A stretch of 64,000 nucleotides of DNA from contig NC_052506.1 of assembly GCF_014356525.2 (NCBI RefSeq), positions 10,397,900-10,461,899 of the forward strand, read 5' to 3'. How positions within the stretch are numbered: the first letter of the stretch is position 1; each line of letters begins with the position of its first letter. The position numbers and the translations under genes were made by a program. Below the pieces are notes generated by a model that had not been told where the DNA came from, did not search any database, and worked only from the letters and a program-made list of their open reading frames with translations. This DNA is from Nilaparvata lugens. Lineage: Eukaryota > Arthropoda > Insecta > Hemiptera > Delphacidae. Below, piece by piece: positions 34,713-46,776 of the stretch.

Positions 34713-37066
34713 CAGGGTGTTTCAGAAGTAGTGTCGAGAATTTTAGGGTATTGTACCTGGATGCTAGGAGACTACAAATGTCATATTTGAAGTGTCCAAA
34801 ACTCAGCGGTTATCCTTATAGCTGCCATTTTGTTTTTTTCACTTAAAAATTTTTATCTCAAGAACGAAATGTTGTATTGATCTGAAATTTGGCATGAATA
34901 TTTATGCTATAAAGACTCAACTATAAAAAATAAAAAAAAATTTTTCGTTGAAATTTTTCAAAATGGCGGCCATTTTAAATTTTTGATGGCGAATATCTCG
35001 AAAACGGTCCATTTTACAGAAAATTTACAAGAGACAAAAAAGTTAGCAAAGTTTTTCACGATTCCAATGATACCTAATTTATTAAGATTGGTCGAAGAAT
35101 AACAAAGAAATTAATTTTTTCGTACTGCATGCATGACCACTTTTCACCATTTAAAGATCAATATTATTTTTTTTATAATTTCATGAAAACCGTTCTTATT
35201 ACAGAAATATACAAGAATAACTTTCCTCCAAATTTTATTTTACATTGAAAAATATTAATTTCACTCAAATCGGTTCACTGATACTAATGCAGCAATTGCT
35301 CAAAATGCCGTCCTTCAACTTGATTACACAGTCTGCACCTTTCAATCATGGACCGTCGAACTGCTATAAAAGCATTTTCATCATCTTGAATGGCACCTAC
35401 TGCAGCAACCACTCTTGCCACAAGGTCTTCTTCGTTTTCTACTGGCGTGCTGTAAACAAGGTCTTTCATATGGCCCCAAAAAAAAAATCTAAAGGGTTGA
35501 GGTCAGGTGAACGTGCGGGCCACGGTACTGGTCCACCCCGCCCAATCCACCGCTGACGATAGGTCATGTTCAGAAAGTCCGTAACAACATTTCCGAAATG
35601 AGCAGGGGCACCATCATGTTAAAACCAAATATTATATCTGTTTGCAAGAGGCACATCTTCCAAAAGTTCTGGTAGTATGTCTCTTAAAAAAGTAATGTAC
35701 GTGGGAGAATTCAGACGATAGGAAGAATGTATGATCCAATCACGCGATTACCTAAGATACCGTCCAAACATTCAGTGAAAATCTATGCTGATAACCACGC
35801 ACTTTGACCTCATGAGGATGTCTAAGGCCCAGACGTGACTGTTGCGAGAGTTGAAGATTCCTTCTCTTGTAAAGCTGGACTCATCGGTAAATAACACATT
35901 TTCTAGAAAATTAGGTTGGATAATGTCTTGCTGAAGAAACCAACGGGCACAGTTTACTCTTGGCTCATAGTCGCGTTCAACCAATGAGTGAACTTTTTGA
36001 AAGCGGAAGGGGTGAAGTCTTTCCTTGTTTAGTACACGCCACACAGAAGAAGCACTGAATTGATTTGCTTTGCAACTGCTCTCGTACTCGTTCTAGGATT
36101 GAAATCGAATTTCTGCAATACTTCCTCTTCAAAAGCAACATTTCGAACTGCTCGAGGCCTACCAGCAATTACCCTGTTCCGTTCAAATGAACCAACTTCT
36201 CTCAGCCAATTGTGAGTTCTTGTGAACACCTTGTCGGAAGGGAGACGGCGGTTTGGAAATGCAGCTGCATACATTCTTCTTGCTTCGGTCGCATTGCCAA
36301 GAGCTGCTCCATACATGAAGTGAATATCTGTGTACTCCAGCGAACTAAATTCCATTACAATAATTAAATATTTGTGTAGAAGCAACGTAAGAAAATATTG
36401 AAACTGGAAATTTAAGATAGAAATAAGACCTAGGAAACGTGAGACTAAGAAATAGGAAGCACTACATCTGGTTCTTTACTTTTAATGAAACAACAATATT
36501 TTACAAGACAAACATTATCATCTGAAAACCATTGTAAAATCATCTGTTTGCCCATATGGAGCCATACCGAGTTTCAAAGCTTCATCTTAAATACATCTGG
36601 AATTAAAAAATTAATATTGATCTTAAATGGTGAAAAGTGGTCATGCATGCAGTACGAAAAAAATTAATTTCTCTGTTATTCTTCGACCAATCTTAATAAA
36701 TTAGGTATCATTGGAATCGTGAAAAACTTTGCTAACTTTTTTGTCTCTTGTAAATTTTCTGTAAAATGGACCGTTTTCGAGATATTCGCCATCAAAAATT
36801 TAAAATGGCCGCCATTTTGAAAAATTTCAACGAAAAATTTTTTTTTTATTTTTTATAGTTGAGTCTTTATAGCATAAATATTCATGTCAAATTTCAGATC
36901 AATACAACATTTCGTTCTTGAGATAAAAATTTTTAAGTGAAAAAAACAAAATGGCAGCTATACGGATAACCGCTGAGTTTTGGACACTTCAAATATGACA
37001 TTTGTAGTCTCCTAGCATCCAGGTACAATACCCTAAAATTCTCGACTCTACTTCTGAAACACCCTG
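34713..37066 (-). mobile_element. Tc1/mariner DD41D transposon, copy 2
   Basis: A 2354-bp element with the same ends as copy 1, flanked by TA (34711-34712, 37067-37068). TIRs are about 34713-35166 and 36613-37066. Apart from small indels it matches copy 1 throughout, so both come from one recent active lineage. Orientation is opposite to copy 1. Confidence 0.95.
35284..36355 (-). pseudogene. DD41D transposase, frameshifted (copy 2)
   Basis: It starts at the ATG ending at 36355 (MEFSSLEYTDIHF) and stays open through the helix-turn-helix region (FEEEVLQKFDFNPRTSTRA). It is then shifted at about 36055 by a one-base loss relative to copy 1. LFTDESSF is intact near 35885. Another shift follows the WALDI position (about 35820), HDG is altered near 35620 (the stop-like catgttaaaac segment), and a T-run slip occurs at 35475-35485. 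The C-terminal MKDLVYSTPVENEEDLV to HFEQLLH is open. Several breaks differ from those in copy 1, so the copies decayed independently. Confidence 0.93.
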
Positions 37067-37068
37067 TA

Positions 37069-37915
37069 TATTTCCTTGATAAGTCCTACTCTTGTAATAT
37101 TTCTACTGTACATTCAAATTCTTCTACATTTATTGTTGCTCAGCATTGGAATGCTGTGAAGTGGGTGAAAATTGAAATAACTGATAACTTTCAATTAAAA
37201 TAACTGAACTTTGTAGAGACTCGCCGTCTTTATTGTGACGTCAATACTGTATCATATTGTAGGCGTTGTTGGACCTCAGCCCGATAAAATCTATCTCACT
37301 TCATGCCGTACTGCGAATTAATATTCAAAATAAATTAACCAATTGGTTGAGTAAATCAGATATTTTATGCCAAATACAAATTACCATTTATGCCGTACGA
37401 GTTAATCATCAAAGAAATTATCCATTTGGTTGAGTAAATTAGATATTTTTCGCCAAAAACAAATTACCATTTTGTTTCATAGCGGGACACGGGACAGGTA
37501 TTAAACAAATACATTCACCTAGCGAGATTTTGTTTGAACTGTCAGTAGGCTTAATGAGTGACTTCAAGCTTTCCATATGAAGGGAACTGACACTTTTGAG
37601 TGAGTCTCTATTACATGAGACAGTGGAGCACATAATAGCAGCTCGCCAGAGCATGGAGAGACAGGCATAGAGCCGTTATTCGCGGCGTGGCAAAGCTTTT
37701 TCAGTAGCCGCCTTGGGAAATTTACAAGCCCATCGTCCTTAATCGAAAGAAGTTGATGTTATTTACACAAAAACAGGCGCGATGGGGTTGAGTGGGGTAC
37801 TGTATGTGCGAGGAAAGGTGTCGACAAAGAAGGGTTCATGATGGATGAAAAAACACATCCGTCTTACGTTGACTAGTGCATCGACATGCCACCTTCCCCC
37901 CACCCCCATTCAGGG
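37069..37915. other. Unique stretch with complex block
   Basis: 37260-37480 holds two diverged copies of aaattatc/ttaacc-attggttgagtaaat (37335 and 37422). 37480-37860 is more complex, with no gene recognised. Confidence 0.35.
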
Positions 37916-38075
37916 GCACTCGGCTTCTATATTAGGCTCACCTACTCATACACACATATATGCTTGCAGTCGGCTTCTATATTAGGCTCACCTACTCAAA
38001 CACACACGCACAAACATCTATGCACTCGGTTTCTATATTAGGCTCACCTCTACTCACACACACACACATACATGT
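37916..38075 (+). repeat. Three-copy 50-56-bp minisatellite with CA tails
   Basis: cggcttctatattaggctca begins units at 37921 and 37971, and the variant cggtttctatatta at 38027. Each is followed by cctactca and a short CA run. Confidence 0.92.
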
Positions 38076-38399
38076 AATGTACATACATTCGGATTGCCGG
38101 CGGGCGGAGAGTCATCTGTAACAGGCACTTTTAATATATGGCTCAGCCCGTCACTCCCACCCATTTACAATTTATAAGGAATAGCAACGTTATGATGCGC
38201 AACGCACTGAATATATAATTTAGAAACTCCTGTCATCACTCTTTCTCCAGTAGCATGACTTGTTTGCCAGCCGCTCTCTTGAAACGTGCTGCCGTGTGCT
38301 TATCTATTTGAAATTAGTCTCGATAAACAGAGTGGCCCATAAGTCAATTTTTCCCCCTTTTGTGTAGTTGAGAAGTTGATATTGTGGTAATTATAATTA

Positions 38400-38812
38400 T
38401 TATTTAACGAAAATTCTAAATAAATGCTGTAAATCACCCCGAAGATTTCTGCTACTGCAGACATTGACAACAGGGTTAACAGCTAGATGGAAATTCGATG
38501 AGAACTACTATCCAAAAATTATTTGTCAGCCCTGGAGTCAAACCCGGTACCTCCTAATTGCTAGTCAGGAATGCTTACCCTTACACCAAACTGACAGTAC
38601 ACCTTACACCGAAATTGAAAGTTTGGTGTAAGGGTAAGCATTCCTGACTAGCAATTAGGAGGTACCGGGTTTGACTCCAGGGCTGACAAATAATTTTTGG
38701 ATAGTAGTTCTCATCGAATTTCCATCTAGCTGTTAACCCTGTTGTCAATGTTTGCAGTAGCAGAAATCTTCGGGGTGATTTACAGCATTTATTTAGGATT
38801 TTCGTTAAATAA
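38400..38812. mobile_element. Inverted pair of tRNA-derived SINEs
   Basis: Arms 38400-38592 (minus) and 38620-38812 (plus) are 193 bp each with only two mismatches that I can see, around a 27-bp spacer. The plus copy starts with a tRNA-like head: an A-box-like tttggtgtaagggtaagc and a B-box-like gggtttgactccagg. A body (aattatttt, aacagctagatgg complement, cggggtgatttacagc) follows, then an (aat)n tail. The pair lies inside a PLE 3' end: ttgatattgtggtaatta is found just left (about 38376) and tattgtggtaattattcata just right (about 38871). Confidence 0.85.
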
Positions 38813-38869
38813 TAATTATATATTAATTAGCATTTGAATAAATGCATTCTCTATTTAATCCAACTGTAT

Positions 38870-38975
38870 ATTGTGGTAATTATTCATATTGAATGAAAAA
38901 GACTAAGAAATTGTCAAAAAACCACAGATTTGGTTTCTCTGTGGTTTTTGACAATTTCTTAGTCTTTTTCATTCA
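38870..38975. mobile_element. PLE 3'-terminal palindrome
   Basis: gaatgaaaaagactaagaaa with attgtcaaaaaaccacaga is followed after ~12 bp by its exact complement. It is the same end sequence as in the PLE at 53728-54477. Confidence 0.75.
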
Positions 38976-39159
38976 ACATAAGTCAAATAATGCAAATAGG
39001 CATTTAATGAAATAATAGACAACAAAAAGGAATACATGTTTATTATTAATTGTAGTTGGAATGATGTATTTGAGGTAATTTAACCGAATAAGTGAAGTAC
39101 GGCTCTTAAAGTGGTCACCCCTACAACGGAAAAGCAGGGGCTTCCACCTTACTTATCCA

Positions 39160-39275
39160 ATTATTATTAAACGAAAATCCCAATTAAATGCTGTGAATCA
39201 CCCCAAAGACTTCTGCTACTGCAAATATCGACAAACAGGGTTAACTGTTGGATGAAAATTCGAGTACTTCTATGG
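39160..39275 (-). mobile_element. SINE fragment
   Basis: 3' part of the same SINE (acgaaaatcccaattaaatg, ccaaagacttctgctactgc, agggttaactgttgg), truncated after aaaattcga. Confidence 0.8.
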
Positions 39276-40000
39276 ATATTTAGTGATCTTTTCACTTTTA
39301 ATTTACGAGTATAGCCTAATTGACTTCATTTCATTAAATTATCAGCTACGGAACTACATTGAGTTCGAGTTCTTCTTGGTATTCGAGTATGGAGGAGAGA
39401 AAATCTGTATTTTTGAAAAATCTGTCATCTACCTGAGCCAAAATACGAAGAAATGAACAGAAATTAAATTCGAAAATGATTATTTCTCTATATGTTTTGC
39501 ACAAATAAACGGGAATTTCTCAGGACTGTTTCTACTGTTCGCTCATAATGAATAAAATATGTTTCCTGGGAATCTCCAGGTCATATTTTGAATGCGATTG
39601 CTCAAAATTCCTGGTATGATTCTGATATTTTAGTTTATTGCATTTCACCCTGAGAAGTCTGGGCTTCAAAAATGCAAATAATATAAACTCATAATTATTG
39701 TGTTGAGGAAATGAGAATTGAGAAATGAGAAATATGAATTATTCTCTTGTATGAGTTGTAATTCTTTTTTTAAATCCACCATTAAAAGTGTCAGGTTACA
39801 TCTTTTACTTATCTCTTATTCACAACCTCGTTGGTGTCGAATGACAACTATGCCGGCAATGAAACTGAATGCTTTGAATGAAGTGAACACGTTATTCTGT
39901 ATCCCACGTACCCACGTGAGCCACGATTTTGAAAACGATAGGATCTCTTCAAAAAATCATAACTATTTTCATATTCATTGCGATTGAGTAGCTCATGAAT
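39276..40000. other. AT-rich spacer
   Basis: An 89-codon plus frame (39718-39987) has no motif. Nothing else recognised. Confidence 0.35.
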
Positions 40001-40620
40001 TTTGCGCCGTACACCCCCGTACACCGGATGTGACGTTCACATAACATAAATGCGAATAATCACGGTCGATGTAGCTACATGCATAAGTTAGAACTCGATC
40101 TGTGGAGGCAGCGAGAGGGCGAGGGCAAGGGCCGACCCCCCTCCCCCAACCTGAGAGTGCGGCCGCATAAATCAAGGCCATGTAATATTTGGTTTGAGAA
40201 TTTATGACGCAGTCATAACCAAGTCACGAGGAGTTTATGCGGACGATTTCCAGGCAAGTTCATAAAACAAGCGCCCAAGTTATAAATCGCGTCAACAAAC
40301 CATTAGCTTCAGCTAAATAGTCCGTGACATTAGGTTACAGCTCGATATCCTAATTCAATTAACCGGGATATTAGCTTTTTGGTTGTGGCTGGGTTACTTA
40401 CGGCTGCCTCAACAACGCTTCAAGTCGCGAGGCAATTTGGGAGTGCAGCTTAGAACTTTGCCTCACCTTACGCGTTATCGTAACTTTAAAATGGATACCG
40501 AATTTCAAATTGGGCTTGACTGTAACAAATGACCAATTAATGGGCTTGTTAATAGTAGAACTTGGAATATAACCATACTTTATTGTAAGTGGCACATTCA
40601 CCAAGCATCTATTCAGCTTT
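40001..40620. other. Complex single-copy island, candidate regulatory DNA
   Basis: No ORF above 68 codons, yet the sequence is balanced, non-repetitive and rich in short TF-like words: atttatgacgcagtcataac (AP-1/CRE-like inverted words), ccataaa/tttatgc and ttaattcaattaaccgg. The texture resembles insect conserved non-coding elements. This is inference and needs an alignment. Confidence 0.3.
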
Positions 40621-40729
40621 CCCTAATTTGATGAGCATCAATATCTTCATTGACTGAGCTAATAGTGATAGCATAAACGTGTTTTTTGTACTGTGTGTGT
40701 ACTGTATACTGAACTTTTATTGTGTCGAA

Positions 40730-41360
40730 TACTAGTAGTTCTGTGAACAGTAGACCTCGCGGAGTTATAAACCACAGTCTCCTCTAACTGTCCATCAGAG
40801 TACATTCTGTCCTGTCCTGTCGTGTCGGCGAGATATCGGTGTATAAACGACTAACGGCTGTTTGGGTTGTTGTATCGACAATGCTAATGATTTGTTGTGA
40901 ACAGCTGAGCTGCTATCATCAAAAGCTTACCGAGTTGAAAGCAGAGAAAAGTCTATGCTACTTCAAGTTATCAATCGCATGCAATTAATAGTCCACACAA
41001 CCGCTGTGTTTTCAATAAATTACATTGACATATTGAATTGCATGCGTCATTGCATGCAATTTATAATCCAATCGACATCTGATTTATGATGAATAATTCT
41101 ATAGTCTGATTTTTACTCTAATATTGGCGTATGAAGAAGGCTACTTTTCCTTTTATATTATCCTTGAAATGCAAAATTTCCAAAAATCTTGTACATACGT
41201 CGTCGCGAAATTAAAAAAGGATCAAACCTCTCAAATTTCATGAAAATCTATTGCTGTGTTTCGCAGAAAATGCGGAACATGAATATAAACGTAAATAGAG
41301 AGAAATGCAACACTGTAGACTTGGATCTTAGACCTCACTTTGCTCGGTCAAAAAAGCATT
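40730..41360 (+). mobile_element. Family H interspersed repeat
   Basis: It shares blocks in order with 49505-49805: agtagttct-tgaacagtaga, gatgaataattct-tagtctg, actctaatattggcgtatga, ccttttatattatccttgaa and ttagacctcactncg-tcggtca. The present copy is longer. No ORF. Class unknown. Confidence 0.65.
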
Positions 41361-41784
41361 GAAAATTACACTACCTATATTGGAAATACAACTAATTGAT
41401 CGACTTTATCAATGACACAGAACAAAAATGTTGTTAGAAGATTATGAAAGAAGGTAGAAGAAGCAAAACAAATTAATCATTGTTCAGCATTAACAATCAA
41501 ACATATTCTATAAAACAAGTGTTGATTTCATGATGATTCCATTTTTACGAGAGTTTCATCCCATCCATTGATTTTCTTCATTAGATTCGTGATCAGGGTT
41601 CAGTACTCCGTTGGATAGGTGACCGAAGTTGACCAGCACCACTAACTTAAGAATCACATCCTAACTGTTCAGAACTGTAGATTCATTGATCACTCATCAA
41701 CAACCCTGTATTGCCTTAACATAAGTTTAGTATTTGTCAAGAGTCTAAACCTAGTTTGAGTTGAACTACAAGTACCTATTTCGG
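41361..41784. other. Spacer
   Basis: Nothing recognised. Confidence 0.35.
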
Positions 41785-41998
41785 ACCACGGTATATAGAA
41801 GAAGACGGTAGATGTCACGCGCATCTGTGTGCTAAATTTCCGGTGTAGCTGACGTCATTTTATATCCAATCATCTGTTTCTAACAAATAAGTTTCATAAA
41901 TATTGCCAATAGGTATGAAAAACCTCGGTTGGTGGCGATGACGCAATCTAGATAGCTGTCCACTGCGCACATATTTTGTGATCCCTACCGTTTTCATC
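41785..41998. mobile_element. MITE-like element with ACGGTAT ends
   Basis: The left end accacggtatatagaa-gaagacggtag and the right end ctaccgttttcatctaaata with ccgtgttt are inverted copies. Both are preceded or followed by ttcgga. About 214 bp, non-coding. Confidence 0.6.
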
Positions 41999-42034
41999 TA
42001 AATACCGTGTTTCGGACTATGTGTTATCTAAATT

Positions 42035-42115
42035 AGGGAGAGGAATAGCACAAGGTTACCTTATTTTTCCTCTATCTATCATTTTGATAATGTACTTATT
42101 GTATAAATGGATGAA
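42035..42115 (+). mobile_element. Retroposon 3'-end family K
   Basis: aattagggagaggaatagca, aaggttaccttatttttcct and atgtacttattgtataaatg. Nearly the same at 49195-49300, where it ends in an (aaat)n tail, and inverted at 7519-7625. Probably the 3' tail of a LINE. Confidence 0.6.
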
Positions 42116-42222
42116 TAGCCTACAGTAGTATAGTATTTTGACTAGAGAATATAAGTCGAGAATATATATATTTGTATCACACTTGGAGAAAATTTTAGTC
42201 GCCATGTTCGTGCGTTATGCAG

Positions 42223-42456
42223 TTAAAAGAAGTTGATGGAGTTCTGCATTGAAATCTGATTATCATTAAATATATCTTTGTATCTGATTTTATGGAGGGA
42301 TGATTTCATGAGGAAAGGTTTGAGACAAATTATCATGTACATAAAAGAAGTTGATAGAGTTCTACATTGAAATCTGATTATCATTAAATATACCTTTGTA
42401 TCTGATTTTATAGAGGGATGATTTCATGGGGAAAGGATTGAGACAAATTATCAAAA
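42223..42456 (+). repeat. 118-bp tandem duplication
   Basis: aaaagaagttgatrgagttc begins copies at 42225 and 42343. Both have gaaatctgattatcattaaa and gagggatgatttcatg. Confidence 0.92.
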
Positions 42457-42559
42457 ATAATGAATTATTTGATGACAAATCACCATGATCATCTTGAATA
42501 ACGTCGATTGGCAAGATGGACTGGTAAGAAATAATTTTCAATCAGTCTGAGCACCATTA

Positions 42560-43130
42560 ACAGAACGGAGAGGCTATTTTATAGACAAACGCACTGGACT
42601 TTGTGACTGGAGAGTTTCTCTGTTCTGAAAACAAGTTTTCATTGATGGAGCAGCAGATATGTCGGAACAAAGATTCGTTTGAGTTGAACGGAACACCAAC
42701 AAAGGAGTCGGTGAAGACTGCGACGTCTCTGTGTGTTGTTACGAAAGGAGCGGTCCGTCCCGAACCAAGTTAGTCAAATAAGAGTGGCGAGGCTTGAAGA
42801 ATGAGGTCTACCTCTCGGTGCAGAGAGACGCACTCCGTTCGTTGTTTGAATACGATAATACGGCCCGAGTCGGAATGGAAGTCGGCCTGGTAATAGCAAA
42901 CAACCAGCTAATTCCGTTTCAACTGCACCCACGTTCGTTGCTCGTTGCTCCACGCAATCAAACATCTCTCCATCTTTATTGCACCTAAATTCCACTATTT
43001 GAACAGAGCTTAATTTTAATACGGCGTGACCCAATTAGGGTCCGTCGATTAAAATTGCCAACGTCAGCAGTCTGTACTGTTGTGCTGACGTGTCCTAGCC
43101 GCACCAACTACCACCACCAACTAGCACTAG
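42560..43130. other. Complex single-copy island, candidate regulatory DNA
   Basis: Overlapping 86-codon (minus) and 64-codon (plus) frames without motifs. Contains attttaatacggcgtgaccc and gtccgtcgattaaaattgcc, an inverted attttaat/attaaaat pair. Possibly conserved non-coding DNA. Confidence 0.25.
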
Positions 43131-43705
43131 CCTAAATAAAAGTGCTGACTTTATCTTAACTATGCTTGTTCTAATCTCGTGGATTAACTACTATCAACAA
43201 ATTAACACGTAAATATACGTGGACGTTCTAATTATTCCTACAACGATTTCGTTCACAATTCACAATTCTGGTCAGTTAGTATTCACGGGATTATTGTTCT
43301 TGTTGAGCAAGTTATTCTCAGTGCCCAGAAATCTTGAGAGGTTATCTTTTTTGGAAGATTTATATTTGATATTTATAGAGGACAGTTGGATTCATAATAA
43401 GGATACAATTTACACAGTATTCAGAACATTAAAATCAATTTTTTGGAAGTAGATAGATTCTAAAATCTACTTATGTACAGAAAAATACGTTTGTAATCAA
43501 AATCTTAGTACCCTTTTTGAAATATTCAATCACAACATCATGTTTCGGACATTGATGCCATTTTCAAGTGATATGAAGTAAATAAATACTGCTAGAAGAT
43601 CTTATTTTGATCATATGTTAGTGTATTCATATGATTTTATGAACTAAAACTATAAACTGTGGATTCAAATTCTATAAACTCTGGATTTAATTCTATGTGG
43701 ATTGT
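43131..43705. other. AT-rich spacer
   Basis: A 77-codon plus frame (43219-43452), hydrophobic-rich, with no recognised family. Nothing else. Confidence 0.35.
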
Positions 43706-44976
43706 AATCCTATACTATTAAACGAGCAACTTCTGTTTAGATTGTTTATATGTTTGTATTTCACCGGATCTCGAAAACGGCTCCAACGATTCTCACGAAA
43801 TTCAGATCATAGTAGTTTTATAATATAAAGATTCGATTGCTCTGGGTTTCATCCCTGGGAAAACTCGCTGAAGGACATTAAAAGGATAATTATTATCCAT
43901 CCTTGGAAAAACAGCTGATAATAATTATTTCGTCGTCTGTTGGTGACGGAAGTGTGTGAGCGAGTTCATGTGTGTGGGACTGTGTCAAAATTGTGACTCA
44001 GTTGAACTTTTGTAATCATTCAATCAGGTACTTAGTGCCGGTTGCAAAAAAGCCGGGTTATTTTCAATCCTGATTAATTCCAGTAGATCCATCTTTTTGA
44101 AATGGTCTTCTCTGATTTAGTTCACGTGAAGTTAATCAGGGTTAAAATTTAACCGGCTTTTGTGCGACTGGGCCTTTGTGAGGGAAATTTTTTGCATTCC
44201 TCTGGGAATTAATCTCAATTTACTGTTATTAGATAGAAAATTTCTGTATGAATGTTATTATAATTTCTTCTTTCGTAATGAATTTTTTATGCTTTGTACT
44301 CCAGAGCGAAGCTCGGACCCCAATATTAAAATATTATTATGGAAACAAAACATTCACAAAGCGAAAAGACTGATTGAAATAAAAATTAGAAATTGTAGAT
44401 ACAAACTAATTTCTAATCTTGTTCCCCCAAATACTCTAGTAACGATATTTCAACATCAGTGATTTATTCAGTGATATTGTCTATTTCTAATTTAGTTGTA
44501 CTCTATATTTTTCCTGCTCTCCTACTTATCTTTGAATCATGTATTTTACACATAATTATAATGTAGACTGAACAATGAATGGTGAATTCAAAATAATGTT
44601 CTCGAGAATATTTTCTGACAAACATAGGTATCACTTTGAAATGAAAGCTAGAAAACATTGGTATCACTTTAAAATGAAAGTTCATAAGTTCATCTAGATT
44701 CTATGATTATTTTATTCACATTTCCGCATCTTACTAATAGCCAAAACTACACAATTTATTTATTTTATTTTCAATGCAAATGACACTAATGTAATAACAT
44801 TGGCAGGTGAAATAATAAAGTATTCCTTGTGCTATTTCTCTTCCAAATTTATAGGTGACAAGGTCCAAGATAAGGTTAGAATTTCACCTGTACAATTTTT
44901 ATAAAATTTTGAATTTAGATGGTTTGAATTTATAAATTGATTAGAGATATTCCACTCAATTAACACTTGTAACGAA
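43706..44976 (+). repeat. 1.3-kb tandem duplication, unit 1
   Basis: The unit begins taatcctatactattaaacg, the end of a family G element with ggatctcgaaaacggctcc. It then contains a palindromic MITE (44035-44174), a block with gcattcctctgggaattaat and ccagagcgaag, and ends cttgtaacgaataat. The unit is repeated directly at 44977-46448. Confidence 0.85.
44035..44174. mobile_element. Palindromic MITE in unit 1
   Basis: gtgccggttgcaaaaaagcc at the left and ggcttttgtgcgactgggcc at the right. The inner cctgattaattcc and gttaatcagg words pair. Same family as 28999-29147. Confidence 0.8.
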
Positions 44977-46448
44977 TAATCCTATACTATTGAACGAGCA
45001 ATTTCTGTTTATATGTTTAGATGTTTGGATGTTTAGATGTTTATATGTTTGTATTTCACCGGATCTCGAAAACGGCTCTAACGATTCTCACGAGATTAAG
45101 ATCATAGTAGTTTTATAATATGAAGATTCGATTGCACTAGGTCTCATACCTGGGAAAACTCGCTGAAGGACATTGAAAGGATAATTATCATCCATCCTTG
45201 GAAAAACAGCTGATAATAATTATTTCGTCGTCTGTTGGTGATGGAAGTGTGTGAGCGAGTTCATGTGTGTGGGACTATGTCAAAATTGTGACTCAGCTTT
45301 AAACTATAACTTTAAATTATAATCCATCCTTCGAAAAACAGCTGATAATAATTATTTCGTCGTCTGTTGGTGACGGAAGTGTTTGAGCGACTTCATGTGT
45401 TTCGGACTGTGTCAAAATTGTGACTCAGCTGTTGAACTTTTGTAATCATTCAATCAGATACTTTGTGCCGGTTGCAAAAAAGACGGGTTATTTTCAATCC
45501 TGATTAATTCCAGTAGATCCATCTTTTTGAAATGGTCTTCTCTGATTTGGTTCACGTGAAGTTATTCAGGGTTAAAATTTAACCGGCTTTTGTGCGACTG
45601 GGCCTTTGTGAGGGAAATTTTTGCATTCCTCTGGGAATTAATCTCAATTTACTGTTATTACATAGAACATTTCTGTATGAATGTTATTATAATTTCTTCT
45701 TTCGTAATAATTTTTTTATGCTTTGTACTCCAGAGCGAAGATCGGACCCCGATATTAAAATATGATTATGGAAACAAAACATTCACAAAGCGGAAAAACT
45801 GATTAAAATAAAAATTAGAAATTGTAGATACAAACTAATTTCTAATCTTGTTCCCAAAATACTTTAGTAACGATATTTCAACATCAGTGATTTATTCAGT
45901 GATATTGTTTATTTCGAATTTAGTTCTACTGTATATATTTTCCTACATTCCCACTTATCTTTGAATCATGTATTTCACACATAATTATAAAGTAGACTGA
46001 ACAATGGATGGAAAATTCAAATGTTCTCAAGAATATTGTCTGACAAACATTGCTATCACTTTGAAATGAAAGCTTGAAAACATTGGTATCACTTTCAAAT
46101 GAAAGTCCATAAGTTCATCTAGATTATTCTATGATTATTTTCTTCACATTTCCGCATCCTACTAATAGCCAAAACTACAAAATTGATTTATTTTATTTTT
46201 ATTTTCAATGCAAATGACACTAATGTGATAACATTGGCAGATAAAATAATAAGGTATTCCTTGTGCTATTTTTTCTTCAAAAATTATAGGTGACAAAGTC
46301 CAAGCAACATAAGGTTAGAATTTCACCTGTACAAATTTTATAAAATGTTAGTCCAAAATAAACATTGAAACTATAACTTTTGAATTTAGATGGTTTGAAT
46401 TAATAAATTGATTAGAAATATTCCACTCAATTACCACTTGTAGCGAAT
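44977..46448 (+). repeat. 1.3-kb tandem duplication, unit 2
   Basis: The same content and order as unit 1. There is an extra ~130-bp internal repeat (45300-45440, again aacagctgataataattatt, cgtcgtctgttggtgacgga) and a ~30-bp insertion near 46350. It includes the MITE copy at 45465-45604. Confidence 0.85.
45465..45604. mobile_element. Palindromic MITE in unit 2
   Basis: Copy of 44035-44174 with a few substitutions (aagacgggtta for aagccgggtta). Confidence 0.8.
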
Positions 46449-46502
46449 AATATTGAGTTATTCGAGAAAATGTGGAATTATTGCAAAAACACAAACTTGT
46501 AA

Positions 46503-46776
46503 CATAGAGAAACAATAGCTTGAGTAGATATACCATGGTATAGGGCGTTTATGTCACAACTTTCACTGTTATCTCAAGCTGATAGTCCACGTATTTCTTT
46601 CCTAAAAAGGTGTGTGACGCTGGTAGTCTCTCATATTATGCCGTTCATACACACTTACCCGCCCAAACAGTAGAAATCTTCAATAATCGACAGTAATCGA
46701 CTTGAGATAACAGTAAAAGTTGCGAAATAAACGCCCTATACCATGGAATATCTACTTACGCTATTGTTTCTCTATG
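46503..46776. mobile_element. Palindromic MITE (CATAGAGAAACAATAG ends)
   Basis: Long inverted ends of ~75 bp: catagagaaacaatagc, atggtatagggcgtttatgt and actgttatctcaag on the left. Their complements (cttgagataacagt, ataaacgccctataccatgg, gctattgtttctctatg) are on the right. A second copy lies at 52354-52632. Confidence 0.85.

Noticed and set aside
38612..38660. tRNA gene
   Set aside because: A- and B-box-like words are present, but the cloverleaf is incomplete and the same sequence has SINE body and tail and is dispersed in the window.
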